Positions 1 through 4,738 of a stretch of 8,274 nt of DNA are shown here, piece after piece. The notes under the pieces were generated by a model, which saw only the letters and a program-made list of their open reading frames with translations, had not been told where the DNA came from and searched no databases. The DNA comes from Candidatus Desantisbacteria bacterium CG1_02_49_89. Lineage in GTDB: Bacteria > Desantisbacteria > UBA1551. The position numbers and the translations under genes were made by a program. How positions within the stretch are numbered: position 1 is the stretch's first letter; each line of letters begins with the position of its first letter. The DNA lies in the NCBI GenBank assembly GCA_001871075.1, contig MNUP01000081.1:1537-9810 (forward strand), written 5' to 3'.

Positions 1-47
1 GGACGGTCTATTTTCCATTTTCTATTTTCAGGCAGATAACTTCCAGT

Positions 48-76
48 TTGAAATCAACAGAGTCCCGATGTAACAT
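48..76 (+). promoter_or_regulatory. Possible sigma70-type promoter of the toxin-antitoxin-like pair
   Basis: TTGAAA at 48-53 (5 of 6 matches to the -35 consensus) is followed after exactly 17 nt by TAACAT at 71-76 (4 of 6 to the -10 consensus). Transcription would begin near 83, about 18 nt before the ATG at 101. The -10 hexamer starts in the loop and runs into the right arm of the perfect palindrome at 62-82, an arrangement expected for an autoregulated operon. This is inference from consensus matching in AT-rich DNA, where chance matches are common. Confidence 0.35.
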
Positions 77-82
77 CGGGAC
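62..82. repeat. Perfect inverted repeat, possible operator
   Basis: The arms GTCCCGATG (62-70) and CATCGGGAC (74-82) are perfectly complementary and are separated by TAA. No T-run follows, so it is not a standard intrinsic terminator. Its overlap with the candidate -10 box and its position 18 nt before a small gene suggest an operator. It could equally be one more of the palindromic intergenic hairpins scattered through this window. Confidence 0.5.
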
Positions 83-100
83 AAATAACAGGAGGAAGAA

Positions 101-265
101 ATGAACAAATATAGCATAGAAAAAGAGGTAAAAAGGGTATTGGGCACAAAATTCAAGAGTCTGAGTAAAGAAGACAAGGTCACATTAAAGAAGTATGATA
201 AATATGACCAGAGCAAAGGTCCTGTTGTCAAAAACATAGTTCAGGAAGAATGTTGGTATAAATAA
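101..265 (+). CDS. Small 54-aa protein, possible antitoxin
   Basis: This is a short, highly charged protein rich in Lys and Glu, starting MNKYSIEKEVKRVLG and ending ECWYK. I do not recognise its family. The start is supported by a strong Shine-Dalgarno sequence, AGGAGGA, at about 90-96 just before ATG 101. Its stop codon TAA (263-265) directly abuts the ATG of the PIN-domain gene at 266 with no gap, so the two are very likely co-transcribed and may be translationally coupled. A small charged gene immediately upstream of a PIN nuclease gene is the usual antitoxin position in VapBC-like modules, and that context is the only basis for the antitoxin suggestion. No AbrB, RHH or Phd motif is obvious. 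It is AT-rich like its neighbour, unlike the downstream housekeeping genes. Confidence 0.55.
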   Translation: MNKYSIEKEVKRVLGTKFKSLSKEDKVTLKKYDKYDQSKGPVVKNIVQEECWYK

Positions 266-913
266 ATGGAAAAATATCTTCTGGATGCTTCAGTTACGGC
301 TGATTTCTTCAGGCCCAAAAGTGCCTGGAGTACGTATTCAAGGCCATATAAGGCCTATAGAAAACTTTATTCAAAATTATTATCTGAAACATTGAATAAA
401 AAATCTATTATTTTCATACCTTCTTTTTGTATAGCCTAAGTTAAAAATACTTTAGCTAAATGGTACCATAGGGGCAAAATAATTTCTAAGGAGCAACTGG
501 AAACTGGTGTAAATTTATTTTTAAATTGTGTCCAAGATCGTAAATATTTCTATTCATATGATTTAAACCGCTATCATAATATTAATAGCGACATCGTTAT
601 TCCTATTGAGCACACAACGAATACTGAATTTCAAGTTTCGGGATTACCAATTGGTGCCCCTCAAGCTGATGTTGAAAGAGCATTAAGAACTATAGACCCA
701 CATGATTCAATTAGCAGGCATTATTTGAGCACTTTCGATATTTTAATATTATCAATGGGGATTGAATTAAAGAAAATTCATGGCACTGAGATAAATTTAT
801 TGACATGCGATAAAAGATTAATTTTAGTATGCCAGCAGAAACCAGACATATTTCCCAGACCTTTCAACTGCACTTGGTTTGAGGTTGGGAAAACCTTAAA
901 AAAATTGCCTTAA
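266..913 (+). pseudogene. PIN-domain (VapC-like) nuclease gene interrupted by one in-frame stop
   Basis: One frame from ATG 266 to TAA 911-913 reads as a 215-codon PIN-domain protein with a single internal TAA at codon 58 (437-439). Before it are MEKYLLDASVTADFF, with the first PIN acidic residue at D7, and IPSFCIA. After it the frame continues VKNTLAKWYH and later STFDILILSMG (D158) and LLTCDKRL (D182), matching the third and fourth PIN acidic positions. The missing codon falls where PIN proteins carry the conserved second acid (hydrophobic-A-E-V pattern), so a GAA to TAA change is the simplest explanation. PIN proteins are Mg-dependent ribonucleases, often toxins. As written the gene yields a 57-residue fragment or, from TTG 725, a C-terminal stub, and neither should be active. 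At 215 aa it is longer than a typical VapC (about 130-140). A sequencing error is possible. Confidence 0.75.
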
Positions 914-922
914 AAAATTTCT

Positions 923-997
923 GGCGCGTTAGTCTAACGGTTAGGACGCCGCCCTCTCAAGGCGGTGATACGAGTTCGACTCTCGTACGCGCTACCA
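923..997 (+). tRNA. tRNA-Glu (anticodon CUC), CCA encoded
   Basis: A full cloverleaf can be drawn. The acceptor stem is GGCGCGT (923-929) with ACGCGCT (987-993). The anticodon stem is CCGCC/GGCGG (949-953, 961-965) around the loop CTCTCAA, giving anticodon CTC at 956-958. The variable region has 4 nt. The T arm is ACGAG-TTCGACT-CTCGT (970-986), followed by discriminator A994 and encoded CCA (995-997). The CCGCC/GGCGG anticodon stem and the short variable loop match bacterial tRNA-Glu. The first acceptor pair is G-U rather than G-C. The gene lies 9 nt after the PIN pseudogene stop, and I see no convincing promoter of its own. Confidence 0.95.
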
Positions 998-1036
998 TAA
1001 ATACAGTGAGTAGTGAGAAGTCAAAAAAGATAGTTA

Positions 1037-1102
1037 GACACAGATTTTTTGCTTCGCAACATTCATTGTGGGCTACGTCGATAAACGACGAATTCCACTG
1101 AT
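1037..1102 (+). repeat. Left flanking repeat of the GxxExxY gene, split by a small element
   Basis: GACACAGATTT (1037-1047) and TTCCACTGAT (1093-1102) together reconstitute the reverse complement of the uninterrupted 19-nt sequence at 1491-1509 on the far side of the GxxExxY gene. About 45 nt of unrelated hairpin-forming sequence sits between the two halves. The adjacent bases CACAGATGA include the gene's start codon, so the coding region begins directly out of the repeat. Confidence 0.7.
1047..1097 (+). repeat. Small hairpin element, copy 1 of 2 (conserved ends, variable centre)
   Basis: The layout is TTTTGC, a TTC loop, GCAACATTC (1056-1064), a 24-nt centre, then CGAATTCCA (1089-1097). The same ends, in the same order and with the same 24-nt spacing, occur at 4654-4708, but the centres do not align. 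TTGC/GCAA forms a short hairpin at the left end, and the right part contains CGTCG-ATAAA-CGACG (1076-1090). The element interrupts the left flanking repeat of the next gene. Insertion is inferred from that interruption. Confidence 0.6.
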
Positions 1103-1110
1103 GGCCACAG

Positions 1111-1488
1111 ATGAAAGAAAAATATCTTTACTCTGAAATAACAAAAGAGATAATTGGCGGAGCATATGAAGTATTTAATAATTTAGGATTTGGATTCCTG
1201 GAAAAGGTATATGAAAATGCGCTTGTATTGGAATTGAAGAAACGAAAATTAAATGTTAATCAGCAATTTCCGATAAACGTTTATTATAAAAATGAAATCG
1301 TGGGGGAATATATCGCTGATTTGATTATTGAGAAAAAGGTTATAGCTGAAATAAAAGCAATAAGTAAATTAGAGGAAATTCAGGAGGTACAGCTGGTGAA
1401 TTACCTGAAAGCAACCAAAATAGAGATCGGATTACTTGTTAATTTTGGAAAAAGATTGGAAATTAAAAGAAGAATATTTAACAAGTGA
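1111..1488 (+). CDS. GxxExxY family protein (PD-(D/E)XK nuclease-like)
   Basis: This 125-aa protein has the signature G28-x-x-E31-x-x-Y34 within GFGFLEKVYENAL, preceded by LYSEITKEIIGGAYEVFNNLG. The later segment GEYIADLIIEKKVIAEIKA contains D70 and E80-x-K82, matching a PD-(D/E)XK nuclease-like core, and QLVNYLKAT followed by IGLLVNFG is the typical C-terminal block. Length is normal for the family and all core residues are present, so it appears intact. The biological role of the family is not settled. No clear Shine-Dalgarno precedes ATG 1111, which lies inside an intergenic repeat (CACAGATGA). Inverted copies of that repeat bracket the gene (1037-1102 and 1491-1509). Low GC compared with the genes from 1536 on suggests acquisition, perhaps as a small repeat-bounded cassette. 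Confidence 0.88.
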   Translation: MKEKYLYSEITKEIIGGAYEVFNNLGFGFLEKVYENALVLELKKRKLNVNQQFPINVYYKNEIVGEYIADLIIEKKVIAEIKAISKLEEIQEVQLVNYLKATKIEIGLLVNFGKRLEIKRRIFNK

Positions 1489-1490
1489 AT

Positions 1491-1509
1491 ATCAGTGGAA
1501 ATCTGTGTC
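1491..1509 (-). repeat. Right flanking repeat of the GxxExxY gene
   Basis: ATCAGTGGAAATCTGTGTC starts 2 nt after the GxxExxY stop codon. Its reverse complement matches the two halves found at 1037-1047 and 1093-1102, so the gene lies between inverted copies. The core ACACAGATT belongs to the CACAGATTAC-like repeat class also seen at 2922-3067. Confidence 0.7.
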
Positions 1510-1535
1510 GAAAATTTAAATAGAGGTGGTGCGAT

Positions 1536-2915
1536 ATGGAGAAAAAAGAATTTCTGAAGAGCGTAAGTTTATTTTCGGACCTGAACGACGCGCAGCTGGA
1601 ACAGGTGGCCGGCGTTGTCAAAGAAAAAACCTGTAAAATAAACGAGGTGATCTTTGAGGAGGGAACGCCGGGGGACGCCCTCTATCTGGTAACCGACGGT
1701 TCGGTCAGGATAGCGCAGAGGGTGACCAAGAAAAGGGAGGCGCTTTCTTTTTTGAGGAAGGGGGACTTCTTCGGGGAAATGGCGCTTTTCGAGGATGCCC
1801 CGCGTTCGGCCACGGTTACGGCGGTCGAGAATTCGGCTTTCCTTGTTTTTTCGAAGGATGATTTCAACGCCGTTCTGGATTCCAGCCCGGACGTCGCCGC
1901 AAGGATCCTGAGGGCAATGATAAAGATCATGTCCTCGAGGCTGCGCATAACAGACAGGCAGGTCAGGCGCAACCTTATACTCTCAAGGGGCTATATCTGG
2001 TCTTCTCCGGTGATAGTCGGGGGCACCATTTACCTGGGTTCAGACGACCATTTTGTTTACGCCCTTGATACCGGCACGGGCCGCCTTAACTGGAAAGTCG
2101 AAACCGGCAATGACGTATGCTCAACGGTATGCTACGCCAACGATATGGCTTACGTCGGTTCGGATGACCATCACATGTACGCGCTTGATTCGAAAAGCGG
2201 GCTCATACTGTGGAAGTTTCCCACAGAAGGAAGGGTCCGTTCATCGCCATGGGTGAAGGGCAACTCAGTGTTTTTCGGTTCAGAGGACAGGAATATCTAC
2301 GCGGTTGACGTGTCAGGCAAGCTTGTGTGGAAATACGAGACAGGCGATAAAGTGCTTTCCTCGCCGATAGTGAGCACTCATTACCTTTATATAGGTTCAA
2401 CCGACCATCACATCTACGCACTCGACATCACCAACGGGGTCCTGATATGGAAGTTTTCAACCGGCGGGGATATACTTTCATCCCCGACGATCGGGGGAGA
2501 AACAATATACATAGGTTCGGATGACAGCAGCCTGTACGCGCTGGACGCGGCAGGCGGCGGCCTGAGGTGGAAGTTCAAGACCGACGACAAGATCACGGCG
2601 ACGCCCGCTTATGCCAAGGGGAAAGTTTATGTCGGTTCGCACGACCATTTCATATATGCCCTCAACGGGGAGAACGGGAACCTGCTATGGAGGTACGAGA
2701 CCGGGGACAGCATAACGACCTCGGCCACCGTGATAAGCGACAAGGTCTTTTTCGGTTCTTTTGACGGAAGCGTTTACGTGCTGAGCGCCGCGAAAGGGGA
2801 GCTTATCAAGAAATACCAGACCGAGGATTTTGTTTCAACGACACCCGCGATATTCGGCGGCCAGATATATGTCATTTCGTTTGATCACAACATGTATGTG
2901 TTCGAAGTCCCTTAA
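1536..2915 (+). CDS. Cyclic-nucleotide-binding domain fused to PQQ-like beta-propeller
   Basis: This 459-aa protein has two parts. Residues about 8-135 form a Crp-type cyclic-nucleotide-binding domain, with the phosphate-binding cassette FGEMALFEDAPRSATV (79-94) keeping the ribose-contacting Glu (E81) and phosphate-contacting Arg (R90). No helix-turn-helix follows. Residues about 152-459 are seven full repeats and one partial repeat of 38-40 aa built on SSP..., Y(V/I)GS-D---YALD and W(K/R)--TG, as in PQQ/BamB-like propellers. The last repeat lacks its W strand, and RGYIW at 151-155 may supply it, closing an eight-bladed ring (inference). There is no signal peptide or membrane segment, so it is probably cytoplasmic, unlike most propellers of this type. 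A Shine-Dalgarno GAGGTGG at 1523-1529 supports ATG 1536. It could be a cAMP- or cGMP-controlled scaffold; partner and ligand are unknown. Confidence 0.9.
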   Translation: MEKKEFLKSVSLFSDLNDAQLEQVAGVVKEKTCKINEVIFEEGTPGDALYLVTDGSVRIAQRVTKKREALSFLRKGDFFGEMALFEDAPRSATVTAVENSAFLVFSKDDFNAVLDSSPDVAARILRAMIKIMSSRLRITDRQVRRNLILSRGYIWSSPVIVGGTIYLGSDDHFVYALDTGTGRLNWKVETGNDVCSTVCYANDMAYVGSDDHHMYALDSKSGLILWKFPTEGRVRSSPWVKGNSVFFGSEDRNIYAVDVSGKLVWKYETGDKVLSSPIVSTHYLYIGSTDHHIYALDITNGVLIWKFSTGGDILSSPTIGGETIYIGSDDSSLYALDAAGGGLRWKFKTDDKITATPAYAKGKVYVGSHDHFIYALNGENGNLLWRYETGDSITTSATVISDKVFFGSFDGSVYVLSAAKGELIKKYQTEDFVSTTPAIFGGQIYVISFDHNMYVFEVP

Positions 2916-2921
2916 AAAGAT

Positions 2922-3067
2922 GATTACACAGATTACGAAAAACGATTACCCCTGCCGCTTTCTCATGAAAGCAAGAGGCAGGGGTCCTTTAGGGACACAG
3001 ATTAGAATGGCAGCAAGATCCCATAGGTTTTAATCGGTGTAATCTCGAAGTTGAAATCGGTGTAATC
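2922..3067. repeat. Repeat block with nested hairpin, bounded by inverted GATTACAC-GATTA units
   Basis: GATTACACAGATTA (2922-2935) on the left is matched, inverted and with one difference, by TAATCGGTGTAATC on the right. The 13-nt AATCGGTGTAATC occurs twice (3032-3044 and 3055-3067). Between the inverted units lies a strong two-tier hairpin: outer stem ACCCCTGCC/GGCAGGGGT (2948-2956 with 2977-2985), inner stem GCTTTC/GAAAGC (2957-2962 with 2967-2972), loop TCAT and a 3' bulge AAGA. A further GACACAGATTA lies at 2994-3004. No T-tract follows the hairpin, so a REP-like or mRNA-structure role fits better than termination. No gene is seen here. Confidence 0.7.
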
Positions 3068-3080
3068 ATGTTTCACATAA

Positions 3081-3086
3081 GAGGAG
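3081..3086 (+). promoter_or_regulatory. Ribosome binding site fixing the arginine decarboxylase start
   Basis: GAGGAG ends 5 nt before ATG 3092. The longer in-frame ATG at 3068 lies at the end of the AATCGGTGTAATC repeat and has no Shine-Dalgarno, so 3092 is the better start. Confidence 0.75.
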
Positions 3087-3091
3087 AAAGA

Positions 3092-3559
3092 ATGATAATC
3101 AAGACACCAACGAAGTTTTTTCTGGTTTCCGGGATCGGTGAAGGGAACACCCCGCTGACGGCTTTTGACAAAGCGCTTCTCAACGCGGGGGTAGCGAATA
3201 CGAACCTGCTCAAGGTTACGAGCATCCTGCCGCCCTCCTGCAAAGAGGTCAGGCCCTTCAGGCTGCCTTTCGGAGCCATTGTGCCGGTGGTCTACGCGCT
3301 GAAAATAAGTTCCACGAAAGACGAGCTTATAACAGCCACGGTGGGCATGGGAATACCCCAGGATGGGAAAAAACCGGGATTGATCATGGAATATTCGTGC
3401 ATAGGCGGCAGGAAGGAATCGGAAAGGATCCTGTGCGAAATGGTCGAAGAAGGATTCGCGAACAGGAAAGAAAAACTGAAGAAGATCAAGCTGGCGTCAG
3501 CTGAATGCAGGGTGAAAAGGACCGGCGCCGCATGCGCTGTAGTAGTCCTGTGGGATTGA
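3092..3559 (+). CDS. Pyruvoyl-dependent arginine decarboxylase
   Basis: This 155-aa protein (from ATG 3092) would decarboxylate arginine to agmatine and CO2 in the cytoplasm, using a pyruvoyl group made by self-cleavage instead of PLP. It shows the family pattern KFFLVSGIGEGNTPLTAFDKAL, then NLLKVTSILPP, with the expected cleavage before S44, whose residue would become the pyruvoyl group. GLIMEYSCIGG follows, with E100 in the place of the catalytic acid (E109 of the Methanocaldococcus jannaschii enzyme, from memory), and the end is TGAACAVVVLW. The residue before the processed Ser is Thr (T43), where the M. jannaschii enzyme has Ser-Ser. Length is normal and all core blocks are present. Downstream SpeE- and SpeB-like genes complete a route from arginine to spermidine, supporting arginine rather than a related amino acid as substrate. 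Two similar nested hairpins flank the gene. Confidence 0.93.
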   Translation: MIIKTPTKFFLVSGIGEGNTPLTAFDKALLNAGVANTNLLKVTSILPPSCKEVRPFRLPFGAIVPVVYALKISSTKDELITATVGMGIPQDGKKPGLIMEYSCIGGRKESERILCEMVEEGFANRKEKLKKIKLASAECRVKRTGAACAVVVLWD

Positions 3560-3578
3560 TGTCATAAATATACAAGTC

Positions 3579-3655
3579 AAAAGTCAAAATGCATCCCCCC
3601 TTGCCCTGAATGGGCAAGCAGGGGGGATTTCGCTACCAGCTCAAAAAGTCAAAAT
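3579..3655. repeat. Nested GC-rich hairpin between 12-nt direct repeats
   Basis: AAAAGTCAAAAT occurs identically at 3579-3590 and 3644-3655. Between the copies is a two-tier hairpin at 3593-3628: outer stem ATCCCCCC/GGGGGGAT, inner stem TTGCCC/GGGCAA (3601-3606 with 3612-3617), loop TGAAT and a 3' bulge GCA. The plan (outer stem, inner 6-bp stem, bulge on the 3' side) is the same as at 2948-2985, although the sequences differ. TTT follows the stem, but there is no real T-tract. The direct repeats could be an insertion footprint or simply part of the AGTCAAA-like tandem motifs common in these spacers. Confidence 0.65.
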
Positions 3656-3691
3656 TAAGGAATTTTCTTCTGAAATTTTAGTTTGAAACTC

Positions 3692-3722
3692 TGATACTAT
3701 GATACTATGACACTATGACACT
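3692..3722 (-). repeat. Tandem 8-nt units TGATACTA / TGACACTA
   Basis: Units run TGATACTA (3692-3699), TGATACTA (3700-3707), TGACACTA (3708-3715) and TGACACT (3716-3722). Their reverse complement is the heptamer AGTATCA/AGTGTCA found in tandem after the SpeB, FecR and beta-barrel genes, so this is the same motif in the other orientation. It ends 6 nt before the first possible ATG (3729) of the SpeE-like gene. Confidence 0.75.
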
Positions 3723-3730
3723 TTTATCAT

Positions 3731-3735
3731 GGAGG
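3731..3735 (+). promoter_or_regulatory. Ribosome binding site fixing the SpeE-like start
   Basis: GGAGG ends 5 nt before ATG 3741. It overlaps the G of the longer in-frame ATG at 3729, which itself has only repeat sequence upstream. Start 3741 gives MDLWFYEKH, matching the usual spermidine synthase N-terminus. Confidence 0.75.
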
Positions 3736-3740
3736 ACTGG

Positions 3741-4577
3741 ATGGACTTGTGGTTTTACGAGAAACACATACCCGGAACAGGCATTACGCTGAATGTCAAG
3801 GATATCCTTTACCATAAGAGGAGCAGGTATCAGGACGTAGCGATCGTGGATACCGCGGATTTCGGCAGGATGATGGTCATAGACGGCATGGTTATGCTGA
3901 CCGAAAGAGATGAGTTTGTCTATCACGACATGCTTACCCACGTTCCGCTTTTTGTGCACCCGAAGGCGGAAAACGTGCTTGTCATAGGAGGGGGGGACGG
4001 GGGAACTGTAAGGGAACTGGTCAAACACAGGAATATAAAAAAAATAACAATGGTGGAGATTGACAGAGATGTCATAAAAGCATCCCTGAAATATCTTCCT
4101 TCCCTGAGCCGCAGTCTTAAGAACCGCCGGGTCCGCCTTATAATAGATGACGGGCTCAAATACGTCCGTAGGCACAGGAACAGCTTTGACGTGATAATAC
4201 TTGATTCTTCAGACCCCGTTGGCCCGGCAAAAGGGCTTTTTTCCCTGAAATTCTTCAGGGACATCTACAAATGCCTTAAGAAGGACGGGATAATGGTAGC
4301 TCAGACCGAATCCCCCTTCATGTATGAAAAAGTGATAAGGGAAACATACCGCGTGCTGAGAAGGGTTTTTCCGGTAGCGCGTATGTATTACGCCCCCATA
4401 CCCACATATCCGTCAGGAGTCTGGAGTTTCGCCTTTGCAGGCAAAAGGTATGATCCGGTCATGAATTTTGACATTAAGCGGGCGGTAAAAAGGGGTTTCA
4501 AGACAAAGTATTACAACGAAGACGTGCACAGGGGCGCGTTCATGCTCCCCGAATTCATGAAAAATCTTATAAGATAA
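3741..4577 (+). CDS. speE: Polyamine aminopropyltransferase (spermidine synthase family)
   Basis: This 278-aa protein would transfer the aminopropyl group of decarboxylated S-adenosylmethionine to a diamine, giving spermidine (from putrescine) or N1-aminopropylagmatine (from agmatine). An N-terminal beta domain MDLWFYEKHIPG (1-12) through FGRMMVIDGMVMLTERDEFVYHDM (41-64) precedes a Rossmann methyltransferase-like domain. That domain carries GGGDGG (83-88), VEID (105-108) for the ribose, DDG (136-138), the catalytic DSSDPVGP (155-162), QTESPF (188-193) and YPSG (223-226). All signature blocks are intact and the length is normal for bacterial SpeE. It lies between the arginine decarboxylase and ureohydrolase genes on the same strand, separated from each by about 160-180 nt of repeats, so an operon is likely but unproven. 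Sequence alone does not decide between putrescine and agmatine as acceptor. S-adenosylmethionine decarboxylase is absent from the window. Confidence 0.92.
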   Translation: MDLWFYEKHIPGTGITLNVKDILYHKRSRYQDVAIVDTADFGRMMVIDGMVMLTERDEFVYHDMLTHVPLFVHPKAENVLVIGGGDGGTVRELVKHRNIKKITMVEIDRDVIKASLKYLPSLSRSLKNRRVRLIIDDGLKYVRRHRNSFDVIILDSSDPVGPAKGLFSLKFFRDIYKCLKKDGIMVAQTESPFMYEKVIRETYRVLRRVFPVARMYYAPIPTYPSGVWSFAFAGKRYDPVMNFDIKRAVKRGFKTKYYNEDVHRGAFMLPEFMKNLIR

Positions 4578-4604
4578 ACCACGGAGGCACGGAGACACAG
4601 AGAA
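4578..4604 (+). repeat. CACGGAGACACAGAG-type dispersed repeat
   Basis: Immediately after the SpeE-like stop lies a 27-nt sequence beginning ACCACGGAGG and ending GACACAGAGAA. It matches the reverse complement of 7397-7423 at 25 of 27 positions, so the window carries an inverted pair about 2.8 kb apart. Similar strings are, from memory, widespread in spacers of several uncultivated bacterial groups. Confidence 0.75.
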
Positions 4605-4633
4605 TTGCTTTAAATATATTCCTTGCTTTTGAT

Positions 4634-4654
4634 TCATAACTCATAATTCATAAT
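4634..4654 (+). repeat. Tandem 7-nt units TCATAAY
   Basis: Units are TCATAAC (4634-4640), TCATAAT (4641-4647) and TCATAAT (4648-4654). The same unit occurs inverted at 5585-5612. This repeat runs directly into copy 2 of the small hairpin element, and CCATAATTC resumes after that element, as if the element had landed within the repeat. Confidence 0.7.
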
Positions 4655-4708
4655 TTTGCCCTTTGGGCAACATTCTCGTGCTGTTTTACCGAGTGTTTTC
4701 GAATTCCA
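4654..4708 (+). repeat. Small hairpin element, copy 2 of 2 (conserved ends, variable centre)
   Basis: The layout is TTTTGC, CCTTTGG, GCAACATTC (4667-4675), a 24-nt centre, then CGAATTCCA (4700-4708). The left end folds as TTGCCC-TTT-GGGCAA (4656-4670). The centre has its own dyad, CTCG (4675-4678) with CGAG (4690-4693), extended by AACA (4669-4672) with TGTT (4694-4697). The outer segments match copy 1 at 1047-1097 exactly, with identical spacing, while the centres differ. Confidence 0.6.
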
Positions 4709-4738
4709 TAATTCTTAAATTAACATCGAGAGCAAACA

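Noticed and set aside
437-439. Recoding (stop read as an amino acid) in the PIN gene
   Set aside because: TAA is not the selenocysteine or pyrrolysine codon. The other genes here end normally at TAA or TGA, and no recoding hairpin is evident just downstream. A nonsense change is simpler.
2053-2256. Overlapping plus-strand open frame inside the propeller gene
   Set aside because: It is an alternative frame of the repeat-coding region, with no ribosome binding site and no recognisable domain.
3068-3091. Longer N-terminus for the arginine decarboxylase from ATG 3068
   Set aside because: That ATG sits at the end of an intergenic repeat without a Shine-Dalgarno, while ATG 3092 has GAGGAG at 5-nt spacing and gives the normal N-terminus.
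3593-3628. Intrinsic terminator after the arginine decarboxylase gene
   Set aside because: The stem is strong but is followed by TTTCGCTACC rather than a T-tract, and it folds with inner and outer stems unlike a simple terminator. Termination remains unproven.
3705-4175. Minus-strand open frame of 156 codons over the SpeE-like gene
   Set aside because: It is antisense to a gene with all spermidine synthase motifs intact and shows no family features of its own.
4654-4708. Integron attC site (conserved ends, variable folded centre)
   Set aside because: The ends lack the attC core pattern (RYYYAAC / GTTRRRY), no integrase is present, and adjacent genes are not arranged as cassettes.
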